The notes beneath the pieces were generated by a model. That model searched no databases and was not told the origin of the DNA. It saw only the letters and a list, made by a program, of their open reading frames with translations. Below are positions 1 to 8,626 of a stretch of DNA of 38,201 nucleotides, one piece after another; within the stretch, counting starts at the first letter, position 1; every line of letters begins with the position of its first letter. Source of the stretch: JAIMBK01 sp040755975 (GTDB lineage: Bacteria; Bacillota; Desulfotomaculia; Desulfotomaculales; Nap2-2B); the NCBI GenBank assembly GCA_040755975.1, contig JBFLZY010000021.1:1-38201 (forward strand), in the 5' to 3' direction. The translations under genes were made by a program, and so were the position numbers.

Positions 1-170
1 CGGTGCACAAGATCTTCGTCAGGGAGGATAATTCATTACCGGAAGTGGCCAGAACTATTTTAAAAAACCGGGTCAACCATATTCCCGTTTTAAACAAGGA
101 ACAAAAAGTGGTAGGGCTGATCAGAGCAGTGGATGTTTTAGATATAGTGGGTAATTTGTTGGATTCCTGA
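1..170 (+). CDS. CBS-domain protein, C-terminal fragment
   Basis: The open frame enters from the left edge (first full codon at position 3) and stops at TGA 168-170. The visible 55 residues read as the second half of a CBS domain: a beta-alpha segment ending in NHIPVLN, then the KVVGLIRAVDVL strand-helix typical of the end of a CBS motif, then a short tail. CBS pairs bind adenine nucleotides and regulate attached domains. The attached domain lies outside the window, so the protein's role cannot be stated. It is transcribed towards the minus-strand tRNA genes. Confidence 0.75.
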   Translation, partial: VHKIFVREDNSLPEVARTILKNRVNHIPVLNKEQKVVGLIRAVDVLDIVGNLLDS

Positions 171-257
171 ACTGCTAATAATTCATCCAAAAACTTCCGT
201 TGGCACCGGGCTACCCAACAACAAAAGGAGTGTAAATAAAATCATCAGTAAAAAAAT

Positions 258-332
258 TGGAGCGGAAGACGGGATTCGAACCCGCGGCCCTCGCCTTGGC
301 AAGGCGATGCTCTACCACTGAGCTACTTCCGC
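258..332 (-). tRNA. tRNA-Gly (GCC)
   Basis: On the minus strand the gene starts GCGGAAG at 332 and the acceptor closes with CTTCCGC, discriminator U and an encoded CCA (258-260). The T-loop GGTTCGAATCC is intact. The anticodon loop reads TTGCCAA, giving anticodon GCC. It is the last of three tRNAs in the operon. A run of seven T follows the CCA almost at once and may help to end transcription. Confidence 0.95.
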
Positions 333-402
333 GCCGTTACATACTTATTCTATTACTTTTGCAACCTCGCTGTCAAGCTACCGCAAAATCTTTTTAATGT
401 TT

Positions 403-478
<76 letters not shown>

Positions 479-486
479 GTGTAGGC

Positions 487-563
487 TGGCGGAGCTGACG
501 GGACTTGAACCCGCGATCTCCGGCTTGACAGGCCGGTATGTTAACCGTCTACACCACAGCTCC
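487..563 (-). tRNA. tRNA-Asp (GTC)
   Basis: On the minus strand the acceptor GGAGCTG pairs with CAGCTCC, then G and an encoded CCA (487-489). The anticodon stem CCGGC/GCCGG carries the loop CTGTCAA, giving anticodon GTC. It is the first gene of the operon, about 18 bp downstream of the -10 box. Confidence 0.96.
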
Positions 564-580
564 GGATGCTGACATAACAT

Positions 581-609
581 AGTATACAAAAGTTCCGCCG
601 GAAAGTCAA
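581..609 (-). promoter_or_regulatory. Sigma-A promoter of the tRNA operon
   Basis: On the minus strand TTGACT (609-604) and TATACT (586-581) are separated by exactly 17 bp, placing initiation a few bases before tRNA-Asp. Both boxes match the housekeeping consensus in 5 of 6 positions. Confidence 0.85.
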
Positions 610-681
610 CATGACGGGGCGCAGATTTTCACGGGAATTTTCCCGCCAAAAGCAAGGACAGCACATTAAAAACGGAGGTAA

Positions 682-712
682 AGAAACCTTCCCCGCTAAG
701 GAGAAGGTTTCT
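682..712 (-). terminator. Hairpin terminator downstream of ppdK
   Basis: A perfect 10-bp stem (AGAAACCTTC/GAAGGTTTCT, loop 11 nt) lies 36 bp beyond the ppdK stop. The U-tract is short on the minus strand (TTT) and better on the plus strand (AAATTTTT), so it may work in both directions. Confidence 0.6.
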
Positions 713-747
713 AAATTTTTCCATAAGCTTTGGATTCAACCTGCTGT

Positions 748-3420
748 TTAAACCGTGTGGCTGGCGGCATAGACGCCCTGGGCCTTCACTTTTGCCTGCG
801 CGGCGGCCAGGCGGGCGATGGGTACCCGGAAGGGCGAGCAGCTGACGTAATTTAAACCGCTCTGGTGGCAGAATTCGATGGAGTTGGGCTCTCCGCCGTG
901 CTCGCCGCAGATGCCGATAACCAGGTCGGGCTTGGTCCGGCGGCCCAGCTCCACGGTCATTTGCATCAGCTTGCCGACGCCGCGGCGGTCCAGCACCATA
1001 AAGGGATCGTCCGGCAAAATCTTTTTTTCCACGTACTCATGCAGGAATTTGCCTTCCGCGTCGTCCCGCGAAAAGCCGAAGGTGGTCTGCGTAAGGTCAT
1101 TTGTGCCGAAAGAGAAAAATTCGGCCTCCTGCGCAATCTCGTCGGCCACCAGGGCGGCCCGGGGCACCTCGATCATCGTACCCACCGCGTATTCAAATTT
1201 CACGCCGGTTTCCTCCATGACCTCCGCGGCCACCCGGTCCACCATTTCCCGCGTGATTTTGAGCTCATTAACTTCCCCGACCAGCGGTATCTCCACTTCC
1301 GGAATGACGCTGCGGCCCTCTTTGACCAGTTGCGCGGTCGCCCGGAAGATGGCGCGGGCTTGCATTTCGTAAATTTCCGGGTAAGTGATCCCCAGCCGGC
1401 ACCCGCGGTGCCCCAGCATGGGGTTAAATTCATGCAAGGCGCGTACTTTCTTCAGGATTTCTTCTTTTGCCTTGATTTCCTCAGGATTGCCCCCGGTCAA
1501 GCGCAGGCGGGTCAGTTCCACCGCCAGTTCCTCGGAATTGGGCAAAAACTCGTGCAAAGGCGGGTCCAGCAGGCGAATGGTCACGGGCAGACCTTCCATC
1601 GCCTTTAAAATGCCGTAAAAATCTCCCTGCTGCATGGGCAAAAGCTTATCCAGGGCGCGCCGGCGCTCTTCAATACCGGCGGCCATGATCATCTCCTGAA
1701 CGATGGGCACGCGGTCGGGAGCCATGAACATGTGCTCGGTTCTGGTCAGGCCGATGCCTTCGGCGCCGAATTCCCTGGCCTTGGCCGCGTCGGCCGGCGT
1801 GTCGGCGTTGGCGCGCACGCCCAGGGTACGGAGCTCGTCCGCCCACGCCAGCAACCGCCGGAATTCGGGAGACAACTCCGGATCGATCAAAGGAACCTCG
1901 CCCAGCATAACCTGCCCGGCAGCTCCGTCGATGGAGATAAGGTCGCCTTTTTTCACCACCACGTTGTTGACGCGGAATTCTTCGGCCTCGTAGTCAATCC
2001 GGATGGCTTCGCAGCCGCAGACGCAGGGCTTCCCCATCCCCCTGGCCACCACTGCGGCGTGGCTGGTCATTCCTCCGCGGGAGGTGAGCACGCCCTGGGC
2101 GGCTACAATGCCGTGGATGTCGTCGGGAGTGGTTTCGGTGCGCACCAGAATGACTTTTTCCCCGTCGTTGCCCAGCTTTTCCGCCTCGTCGGCGTCGAAA
2201 ACCGCCTTCCCGCTGGCCGCGCCGGGGGAAGCGGGAAGGCCTTTGGCGATCACCGCCAGTTTGGCGTCGGGGTCAATGCGCCGGTGCAAAAGGTGGTCCA
2301 GGTGCGCGGGCTCCACCCGCATGACGGCTTCTTCTTTCGTAATCAAGCCCTCGTCAACCATGTCGACGGCGATCTTCAGGGCCGCCTGGGCGGTGCGCTT
2401 GCCGTTGCGCGTCTGGAGCATGTAGAGCTTGCCGCGTTCAATGGTAAATTCCACGTCCTGCATGTTCCGGTAGTGCTTATCCAAAAGCTCGCAGATCCCG
2501 GCAAACTGCTCGTATACTTCCGGCATATCCTCTTTCAGCCTGGCAATGGGCTGCGGCGTGCGGATGCCGGCCACCACGTCCTCGCCCTGGGCGTTGGGCA
2601 GGTACTCGCCGTACAGTTCCTTTACGCCCGTGGACGGGTTGCGCGTGAAAGCCACCCCCGTGGCGCAGTCCTCGCCTAGGTTGCCGAAGACCATGGTCTG
2701 AATGTTCACCGCCGTTCCCAGGTCGTCCGGGATTTTATTGATCTTCCGGTAAACGATTGCCCGGTCGTTGTTCCACGAGTTGAAAACGGCGTAGATGGCC
2801 ATGAAGAGCTGCTCCAGCGGATCCTGCGGGAAGGGTTTTCCCGTTTCCTGCTCGATGATCCGTTTGTACGCGGCGACCATCTGGCGCCAGTCCTCCGCCG
2901 GTACCTGGTAATCGTATTTAACGCCCCGTTTCTCCTTTTGTTCTTCCAAAACACGCTCAAATCTGGACCGTTCGATTCCCAGCACCACGTCGCCGAACAT
3001 GGTTAAAAAGCGCCGGTAGCAGTCCTGGGCAAAGCGGTCGTTTTGGGCGAGGCGGGCCAGGCCCTCCACGGTCTGGTCGTTTAAGCCGAGATTAAGGACG
3101 GTGTCCATCATCCCCGGCATGGAAACGACGGCGCCGGAGCGCACGCTCACCAGGAGGGGATTTTGGGGATCGCCGAACCTCTTCCCGGTCTTTTCTTCCA
3201 AAACCCGCATCTTCCCGCGCACTTCTTCCTCCAGGCCGGGAGGAAACTGCTTGCCCAGCCGGTAAAACTCCCGGCAGGCTTCCGTCGTTATGATTATCCC
3301 GGGCGGGACCGGGAGCCCGATATTGGTCATTTCCGCCAGATTGGCCCCTTTTCCGCCGAGCAGTTCCTTCATCCCGGCCCGGCCTTCTTCAAACAGATAC
3401 ACATACTTCCTGTCTGGCAT
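748..3420 (-). CDS. ppdK: Pyruvate, phosphate dikinase
   Basis: PPDK interconverts ATP + Pi + pyruvate and AMP + PPi + PEP in the cytoplasm. In anaerobes it serves glycolysis or gluconeogenesis. The protein is 890 residues, the usual length. In order it shows the N-terminal ATP-grasp part (GGKGANLAEM near residue 25), the swivelling phosphohistidine domain with GGMTSHAAVVA (catalytic His about 454, regulatory Thr about 452), and the C-terminal PEP/pyruvate barrel with the catalytic Cys in ICGEHGGEP near 838. I chose the ATG at 3420, preceded by AGGTGAG, over a GTG three codons upstream. The start overlaps the end of ppsR by 32 bp, so the enzyme and its regulator are translationally coupled. 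Confidence 0.97.
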   Translation of the reverse strand: MPDRKYVYLFEEGRAGMKELLGGKGANLAEMTNIGLPVPPGIIITTEACREFYRLGKQFPPGLEEEVRGKMRVLEEKTGKRFGDPQNPLLVSVRSGAVVSMPGMMDTVLNLGLNDQTVEGLARLAQNDRFAQDCYRRFLTMFGDVVLGIERSRFERVLEEQKEKRGVKYDYQVPAEDWRQMVAAYKRIIEQETGKPFPQDPLEQLFMAIYAVFNSWNNDRAIVYRKINKIPDDLGTAVNIQTMVFGNLGEDCATGVAFTRNPSTGVKELYGEYLPNAQGEDVVAGIRTPQPIARLKEDMPEVYEQFAGICELLDKHYRNMQDVEFTIERGKLYMLQTRNGKRTAQAALKIAVDMVDEGLITKEEAVMRVEPAHLDHLLHRRIDPDAKLAVIAKGLPASPGAASGKAVFDADEAEKLGNDGEKVILVRTETTPDDIHGIVAAQGVLTSRGGMTSHAAVVARGMGKPCVCGCEAIRIDYEAEEFRVNNVVVKKGDLISIDGAAGQVMLGEVPLIDPELSPEFRRLLAWADELRTLGVRANADTPADAAKAREFGAEGIGLTRTEHMFMAPDRVPIVQEMIMAAGIEERRRALDKLLPMQQGDFYGILKAMEGLPVTIRLLDPPLHEFLPNSEELAVELTRLRLTGGNPEEIKAKEEILKKVRALHEFNPMLGHRGCRLGITYPEIYEMQARAIFRATAQLVKEGRSVIPEVEIPLVGEVNELKITREMVDRVAAEVMEETGVKFEYAVGTMIEVPRAALVADEIAQEAEFFSFGTNDLTQTTFGFSRDDAEGKFLHEYVEKKILPDDPFMVLDRRGVGKLMQMTVELGRRTKPDLVIGICGEHGGEPNSIEFCHQSGLNYVSCSPFRVPIARLAAAQAKVKAQGVYAASHTV

Positions 3421-4240
3421 GCCTCTCACCTCTGTAATATATTTCCAGCACCCTGCTGGCCGTTTCCTCTACCGCCTTGTTCGTCACGTCAATTACTGGA
3501 CATTTTAATTTTTGCATTATTGCCGAAGCATATTCCAGCTCTTTTAAAATTCTTTCCATGCTGGCATAATCCGCGCTGGTGGTGAGCCCCAGGGTTTTCA
3601 ACCGTTCGCGGCGGATCTGGTGCAACTGCTGGGGCTGAATGGTCAGGCCGATCACCCGGTGCGTGGGCAGCTTAAATAACTCCTCCGGCGGGGTTACTTC
3701 CGGAACAAGGGGGACGTTGGCGGCCTTTACCCGCTTGTGGGCCAGGTACATGCACAAAGGCGTTTTGGAAGTCCTGCTCACCCCGATAATCACCAGATCG
3801 GCCCGCAAAATTCCCCGGGGATCTTTTCCGTCGTCGTACTTAACGGCAAACTCAATTGCCTCTACTTTCCGGAAATATTCTTCGTCCACTTTCCGCACCA
3901 GCCCCGGTTCCATCCGGGGCGGGCGGCCCTCAATTTTACTCAGCGCTTCCAGCATGGGGCTCATGATATCAACGGTAGGAATGCCGTACTTGCTTGCTTC
4001 GCGTTCTAAAACGTCCCTTAAGCCCGGTAAAACCAGGGTATAGACAATAATGCTGGGAAAGATGCTGGCCTCGGCCACTATTTCCGGGATCTCTTCGGGA
4101 CTGTTTACGTAAGGAACCTTGTGAATATCCACCTGACCGGAGTTAAACTGGCTGGCCGCGGCCAGGGCAACCAACTCCGCCGTTTCGCCGATGGAATCGG
4201 AGATGATGTAAATGACCGGTCTGGTCTTTAATTCAGTGAT
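3389..4240 (-). CDS. ppsR: PPDK/PEP synthase regulatory protein (kinase/phosphorylase)
   Basis: This is a DUF299-family bifunctional enzyme. It uses ADP to phosphorylate and Pi to dephosphorylate the Thr next to the catalytic His of PPDK, switching it off and on. The P-loop-like GVSRTSKTPLCMYLA is clear, and the N-terminal VIYIISDSIGETAE is typical of the family. Its partner ppdK overlaps immediately downstream. The start is unusual. The frame stays open back to 4405, but that extension lies within a repeat element. The only well-placed site is an ATC at 4240, 5 nt after a perfect GGGGGAGG, giving 283 residues, the usual family size. No ATG, GTG or TTG is in frame near that ribosome site. Confidence 0.93.
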   Translation of the reverse strand: MTELKTRPVIYIISDSIGETAELVALAAASQFNSGQVDIHKVPYVNSPEEIPEIVAEASIFPSIIVYTLVLPGLRDVLEREASKYGIPTVDIMSPMLEALSKIEGRPPRMEPGLVRKVDEEYFRKVEAIEFAVKYDDGKDPRGILRADLVIIGVSRTSKTPLCMYLAHKRVKAANVPLVPEVTPPEELFKLPTHRVIGLTIQPQQLHQIRRERLKTLGLTTSADYASMERILKELEYASAIMQKLKCPVIDVTNKAVEETASRVLEIYYRGERHARQEVCVSV

Positions 4241-4332
4241 GGCAACCTCCCCCTTTTTTTTCGGGCTGGAATTGTCCGGCTCGCTCCGATGCCGGGTCGA
4301 CCAGACATCAGCTTGCCGCGGAGCGAACCGGG

Positions 4333-4415
4333 CAATTGAGAGGTGAGAGGCGGGAAGTGAGAAGTGAGATTTTAAAATTCCCACTTCCAACTTCTCACAT
4401 CTCACTTCTCAATTG
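4333..4415. repeat. Long imperfect hairpin inside R1 copy A
   Basis: Two arms of about 40 bp begin and end with CAATTGAGA and meet at ATTTTAAAAT. The arms are made of GAGAAGTGAGA-like units with scattered mismatches. Copies B and C lack it, so it is probably an insertion into the element. Confidence 0.75.
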
Positions 4416-4521
4416 CGCTGCCGGTTCGCTTGCCGCGGCTGTCCGGCACTCACCGTCACTCAGTATGCTTACTGTTTTACTGTTTCAAGCAGCACCAGCT
4501 AATTACGAAGCAACCTGGCAG

Positions 4522-4572
4522 CCAGTGAGTGCCGGATGTTTCGTTCCCGACCCTTCGCCCGGCACTCACTGG
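4522..4572. repeat. Perfect 14-bp inverted repeat within R1 copy A
   Basis: CCAGTGAGTGCCGG at 4522-4535 is matched by its exact complement at 4559-4572, with a 23-bp loop. The GTGAGTGCCGG core is also the start of the R2 elements at 21725 and 34608, which links the two repeat families. Confidence 0.75.
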
Positions 4573-4736
4573 TAGTTTGTTCTTGAATGCCCTATTGTTC
4601 CAGATCGCCCTGCCTGATGTCGAAGTAACCGGATTACCGGTGAGTGCCGGGTCGCTCGCCCGGACAAATTCCAGCCCTCTATTTCCATTCGTTATGAAGA
4701 GAACACAAATTCGTCACGATCAATTCTTTTGTCCAC

Positions 4737-4786
4737 TTTGTGCCTCTGTTCCTTTGTGCCTTTATGCCTTTGTGCCTCTGTGCCTT
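4737..4786. repeat. Degenerate short tandem repeat (TTTGTGCCT units)
   Basis: About six 8-9-bp units of the form TTTGTGCCT follow one another, with single-base changes. They end just before the ccpN stop codon at 4792. A single CCTTTGTGCTTTT unit recurs near 9703 and a similar one near 37749. Function unknown. Confidence 0.65.
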
Positions 4787-4791
4787 ATCCA

Positions 4792-5430
4792 TTACCTTTC
4801 TTCCCCCAACTCCACAAACAACTTTACAATGTTGGTCTTGGACAGGCGCCCGATTACTTCGAGCCCCTGCTCTCCGTTGCTGCCGGTCGCCGGGCGGATG
4901 ACCGGGACGGCGTCTATTTCGTGGGCGACTAATTTTTTGGCCGCCGTCCAGACGGAGTCGTCCGGTTCCACCGTAATTATGTTGGGCATCCGGGTCATAA
5001 TTACGCTGACCGGCAGTTTATGGATATCGTGAGCACCGATGGTGCTTTTCAGCAAATCTTTCCTGGAAATTACCCCCTCCAGCAACCCCCCTTCGTTCAC
5101 CACGAAGAGCGTTCCTACATCCTCGATAAACATGGTTACAATTGCGTCGTATACAGAACTTTTTTCAGGAACCACCACGGGTACCGATTTGACGTCGGCG
5201 ACCCTGGTCTGGTGCAGCTTTTCGGCGATGACCCGGCTTAAGCTCTTTCCGCTGTAATAATAGCCGACCCTCGGCCGGGCTTCGATCAGACCCGTCATGG
5301 TCAGGATGGCCATGTCCGGGCGCAAAGTTGCCCTGGTCAGGGAAAGACGTTCGGCGATCTGCTCTCCCGTAATCGGTCCTTCTTTTTTAACGATCTCCAG
5401 TATGGCTTCTTGCCTCCTGGTCAGCTCCAA
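4792..5430 (-). CDS. ccpN: CcpN-type HTH/CBS transcriptional regulator
   Basis: The 212-residue protein has an N-terminal winged-helix domain (residues 1-60, with LTRRQEAILEIVKKEGPITGEQIAERL) followed by two CBS motifs (about 80-135 and 145-205). This is the CcpN (YqzB) architecture. In Bacillus, CcpN represses gluconeogenic genes in response to ATP/ADP. The neighbourhood glyQ-glyS-ccpN-ppsR is the same as in Bacillus, and the following ppsR-ppdK pair fits control of PEP/pyruvate metabolism. The start is TTG at 5430. The ribosome site is weak (AGGGGC, about 10 nt away). The gene has its own strong promoter at 5514-5542. Confidence 0.9.
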   Translation of the reverse strand: MELTRRQEAILEIVKKEGPITGEQIAERLSLTRATLRPDMAILTMTGLIEARPRVGYYYSGKSLSRVIAEKLHQTRVADVKSVPVVVPEKSSVYDAIVTMFIEDVGTLFVVNEGGLLEGVISRKDLLKSTIGAHDIHKLPVSVIMTRMPNIITVEPDDSVWTAAKKLVAHEIDAVPVIRPATGSNGEQGLEVIGRLSKTNIVKLFVELGEER

Positions 5431-5503
5431 AAATCATCGCCCCTAAAATCGCCGCCCCTGGAACCGGAAGGATTGTGCTACACTAATTATGGTGAAATCC
5501 ATA

Positions 5504-5514
5504 AATATTACATA
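5504..5514 (-). promoter_or_regulatory. Candidate CcpN operator overlapping the ccpN -10 box
   Basis: On the minus strand TATGTAATATT matches 10 of 11 positions of the Bacillus CcpN motif as I remember it (TRTGHYATAYW). It begins within the -10 box. A small palindrome, TATGG-6-CCATA, follows at 5488-5503. Both suggest autoregulation; neither is proven. Confidence 0.35.
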
Positions 5515-5542
5515 TTATATAAGCAAGTCAATTGCCAGTCAA
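5514..5542 (-). promoter_or_regulatory. Sigma-A promoter of ccpN
   Basis: On the minus strand TTGACT (5542-5537), a 17-bp spacer and a perfect TATAAT (5519-5514) lie in the 130-bp gap after glyS. This makes ccpN separately transcribed from glyQS. Confidence 0.88.
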
Positions 5543-5560
5543 TTCCTTTCTGAAAGGCAA

Positions 5561-7654
5561 TCAGCTTAATTTACTTAAGTCTGCCACCGAAAGGATTAAA
5601 TTTACCACATTTTTTAAAAGCCCCAGCCGGTTATTGCGCAGGCGCTCATCTTCCACCATGACCATCACGCCGTCAAAAAAATTGTCCACGGGGGCGGCCA
5701 GCGCCGTCATTTCTGCCAAAGCACCCCGGTAATCCCGCTCCTCCAGGCATTTTTGCACCCGGGCGCAAATTTCCAGCAGCTCCCGGTAAAGGTTTTCTTC
5801 CGCCGGGTGCAGAAACAGAGAGGCGTCGACGGTAAGGGCGCGGTGCCTTTTGGAAAGATTGTTGGCCCGGGAAAAGGCAGTCAGCAAACGATCGAAAGCC
5901 GCCGGCGAGTCGCGGCGAAAATCCGCCAGGGCCCCGGCCCGCTGCCAGACACCGTAAAGATCGTCCATACCCGCCGCCAGGGCGGCCTCGCTCACATCGT
6001 AAGGAAGGCCTCGCTCGGCGAAAAGGCCGCGCAGGCGCTGGGCAAAAAAGTCTTCCAGATCCGTGCTTACCCTTTCTTCCGGCAATTCCAGTTTTGCCCT
6101 GCCGCGGTAACCCGCATAGGCTTCGGCAACCAGTTCCCGCAAGGACAGGACCAGGCCGTGCTCTAAAATGATGTGGCAAATGCCCAGGGCAAGGCGCCGC
6201 AGAGCGTACGGATCCTGGGAGCCCGTAGGCTGGATGCCGAGGGCAAAACAACCCACCAGCGTATCCATTTTATCGGCTATGCTTAAGACAACGCCGGGAA
6301 GCGTCTCCGGCAACCTGTCTCCTGAAAAGCGGGGGAGGTAATGCTCAAAAATGGCCTGCGCCACGGCCTGACCTTCGCCCTGGCGGGACGCGTACTCCCT
6401 GCCCATGATCCCCTGCAGCTCCGGAAATTCGTAGACCATGCTGGTGGTTAAATCCGCCTTGGCCAGGCGCGCCGCCCGGAAAACGACAGCCTGCTGCTCT
6501 TCTTCCGCACCGAGTCGCCGGACCAGCAAAGACGCCAGAGAGGCTACCCTCTCCACCTTATCGTAAAGGGTGCCCAGGCTCTCCTGCCAGACGATCTTTT
6601 TTAAAGCGCCCACCCGCTGCGCCAGCGGCGTCTTTAAATCCTCTTCCCAGAAAAAGGCGGCGTCGGTGAGACGGGCGCGCAATACCCGCTCGTAGCCGCG
6701 GCGGATGATTGCGCCGTCCGTGGTGTTGGAAACAGCGATGAAGCGGGGGAGCAGACGGCCGGCGGGCCCGAAAACCGGGAAATACCGCTGGTGTTCCCGC
6801 ATGGAGGTAATCAAGACTTCCGGCGGCAGGTTTAAAAAGCTCTCGTCAAAGCTCCCCGTCAAAGCCGTGGGGTACTCGACCAGGTTGACGACTTCCTCCA
6901 GGAGTTCTTCGTCTTCCTGCACCTTTCCGCCCTCTTGAGCAGCCAGGCGGGCGAGCTGCTCCCGGATGGCCGCGCGCCGCTCCGCCGGGTCGACCAGCAC
7001 GAAGTTGCCGCGCATCTTTTGAAAATAATCCGCGGGATTTTCTACCGTCAAACAGGCGCCGTGCAAAGAACGATCGCCGCTTAGAAACCGGTGCCCGTAC
7101 GTGACGCGGCCGGCGGCAACGCCGGCGACGGTAACGGGGATGACCTGGTCCCCGAACAAAGCCAGCAGCCAGCGGATGGGCCGGGCAAAACGCAGATCCC
7201 CTTCGCCCCAGCGCATGAACCTGGGAAAGTGGAGTTCGGTGATGAAAGAAGGGCAAATTTCCGTTAAAACTTCCGGTGCGGGCTTCCCTTTTTCCCTGAT
7301 CACCGCAAAAACGTATTCTACGGGCCCCACCGGCTTGACTACCAGTTCGGCCACGTCAACGCCCTGGCTTTTTGCAAACCCCACGGCCGCCCGCGTAGGC
7401 TTTTTATGTTCGTCGAAAGCCACTTTCGCCGCCGGTCCCTTAACTTCTCTGAGTACGGGCCGCTGGGTGGCGGCTATCCCCTTGACAAATAAAACCAGCC
7501 GCCGCGGGGTGCCGCAGGTAAAGATTTCCACAAATTCCAGGCGGTGCTCGCCCAGTTTTTGGGCGGCCAGTTCCTTCAGCTGTTCCAAAGCGGGGGCAAG
7601 AAAGCGGGCCGGCATCTCTTCGACCCCGATTTCAAACAAAAAATCCCTCGTCAG
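5561..7654 (-). CDS. glyS: Glycyl-tRNA synthetase beta subunit
   Basis: This is the beta chain of the bacterial alpha2beta2 glycyl-tRNA synthetase, which joins glycine to tRNA-Gly together with GlyQ. The start region (RDFLFEIGVEEMPARF) is the family N-terminus. The middle contains the B3/4-like and HD-type domains, and the end a tRNA-binding all-helical region. Homologs begin a few residues before DFLFEIG, which points to CTG at 7654 (697 residues), 11 nt after GGAG. The alternative is TTG at 7639, which would cut into the conserved first strand. The gene lies 72 bp after glyQ. Confidence 0.95.
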   Translation of the reverse strand: MTRDFLFEIGVEEMPARFLAPALEQLKELAAQKLGEHRLEFVEIFTCGTPRRLVLFVKGIAATQRPVLREVKGPAAKVAFDEHKKPTRAAVGFAKSQGVDVAELVVKPVGPVEYVFAVIREKGKPAPEVLTEICPSFITELHFPRFMRWGEGDLRFARPIRWLLALFGDQVIPVTVAGVAAGRVTYGHRFLSGDRSLHGACLTVENPADYFQKMRGNFVLVDPAERRAAIREQLARLAAQEGGKVQEDEELLEEVVNLVEYPTALTGSFDESFLNLPPEVLITSMREHQRYFPVFGPAGRLLPRFIAVSNTTDGAIIRRGYERVLRARLTDAAFFWEEDLKTPLAQRVGALKKIVWQESLGTLYDKVERVASLASLLVRRLGAEEEQQAVVFRAARLAKADLTTSMVYEFPELQGIMGREYASRQGEGQAVAQAIFEHYLPRFSGDRLPETLPGVVLSIADKMDTLVGCFALGIQPTGSQDPYALRRLALGICHIILEHGLVLSLRELVAEAYAGYRGRAKLELPEERVSTDLEDFFAQRLRGLFAERGLPYDVSEAALAAGMDDLYGVWQRAGALADFRRDSPAAFDRLLTAFSRANNLSKRHRALTVDASLFLHPAEENLYRELLEICARVQKCLEERDYRGALAEMTALAAPVDNFFDGVMVMVEDERLRNNRLGLLKNVVNLILSVADLSKLS

Positions 7655-7726
7655 CCTTAAATCAACTCCTTGTTAAAAAATAGGCTCAAAAACTTTGCAC
7701 TCTCTCCATCTTTGCGGTTATTTATT

Positions 7727-8593
7727 TTACTTTTGCAGCGGATACCCCAGCTTTTCCCGCTGCTCCATGTAGGCCACGGCGCAGGCGCGGGCCAGGCTGC
7801 GCACCCGGTGGATAAAGGCGGTGCGCTCCGTGACGCTGATGGCGCCGCGCGCATCCAGCAAATTGAACGTGTGCGAACATTTTAAAACGTAATCGTAGGC
7901 CGGCAAAACGAGGTCCCGTTCAATTACGCGCCGGGCTTCCTGCTCGTACAGCTCAAACAACTTAAAGAGCAACTCCGGGTCAGAGAGTTCAAAATTATAC
8001 CGGGAATGTTCCACTTCCCCCTGGTGGTGGACGTCGCCGTAGGTAATTCCGTCCACCCATTCGATGTTAAAAACGCTGTCCTTTTCCTGGATAAACATGG
8101 CCAGCCTTTCCAGGCCGTAAGTTATCTCCGCCGAAACGGGCCGGAGGTCAAAACCGCCGCATTGCTGAAAATAGGTAAACTGCGTGATTTCCATGCCGTC
8201 CAGCCAGACCTCCCAGCCCAGGCCCCAGGCCCCCAGGGTGGGGGATTCCCAGTTGTCCTCCACAAACCGGACGTCGTGGTGCGCGGGGTCGATGCCGATG
8301 GCCCGCAGGCTTTCCAGGTAAACGTCCACCACGTCGGCGGGGGAAGGCTTCAAAATTACCTGGTACTGGTAGTAATGCTGAAGGCGGTTGGGATTTTCGC
8401 CGTAACGCCCGTCGGTGGGCCGGCGCGAAGGTTCCACGTAGGCAACGCGCCAGGGCTCGGGGCCCAACACGCGCAAAAAGGTGGCCGGATTCATGGTTCC
8501 CGCCCCCTTTTCCAGGTCGTACGGCTGTTGAATAAGGCAGTTTTGGCCCGCCCAAAAATGATCCAGGGCCATAATCATTTCCTGAAAGTTCAA
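7727..8593 (-). CDS. glyQ: Glycyl-tRNA synthetase alpha subunit
   Basis: This is the catalytic class II chain (288 residues) that forms glycyl-adenylate. The family signatures CLIQQPYDLEKGAGTMNPATF and VEPSRRPTDGRYGENPNRLQ appear near residues 17-80. The frame remains open upstream to 8725, but only through the R1 repeat. The conserved N-terminus NFQEMIMALDHFW is preceded by TTG at 8593, with AGGGAGGGG 8 nt upstream, so that start is chosen. R1 copy B begins 33 bp upstream. No glycine T-box is visible in the 578-bp leader region. Confidence 0.96.
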   Translation of the reverse strand: MNFQEMIMALDHFWAGQNCLIQQPYDLEKGAGTMNPATFLRVLGPEPWRVAYVEPSRRPTDGRYGENPNRLQHYYQYQVILKPSPADVVDVYLESLRAIGIDPAHHDVRFVEDNWESPTLGAWGLGWEVWLDGMEITQFTYFQQCGGFDLRPVSAEITYGLERLAMFIQEKDSVFNIEWVDGITYGDVHHQGEVEHSRYNFELSDPELLFKLFELYEQEARRVIERDLVLPAYDYVLKCSHTFNLLDARGAISVTERTAFIHRVRSLARACAVAYMEQREKLGYPLQK

Positions 8594-8626
8594 GGCTGCT
8601 TCCCCTCCCTCGATAATAGTGCGATC

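Larger units (their letters stand above)
4263..4677. repeat. R1 dispersed inverted-repeat element, copy A
   Basis: The 415-bp element is bounded by terminal inverted repeats: GGGCTGGAATTGTCCGG at the left and its complement (with one extra T) at 4658-4677. Just inside are CGCTCC-type subterminal repeats. Blocks such as CGCTGCCGGTTCGCTTGCC are shared with copy B (8627-8881) and, inverted, partly with copy C (15865-16129). Copy A is longer because it carries an extra hairpin (4333-4415) and a 14-bp inverted repeat (4522-4572). There is no ORF or transposase, so it resembles a MITE. It fills most of the gap between ccpN and ppsR, and its left end lies 10 bp from the ppsR ribosome site. Confidence 0.8.

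Noticed and set aside
865..2679. Long plus-strand frames opposite ppdK (up to 315 codons)
   Set aside because: They are antisense shadows of a highly conserved GC-rich gene, without ribosome sites or family features.
4440..4500. TTGAAA...CATACT on the minus strand as a possible promoter before ppsR
   Set aside because: Spacing is only about 15 bp and it lies in the repeat element; too weak to list as a feature.
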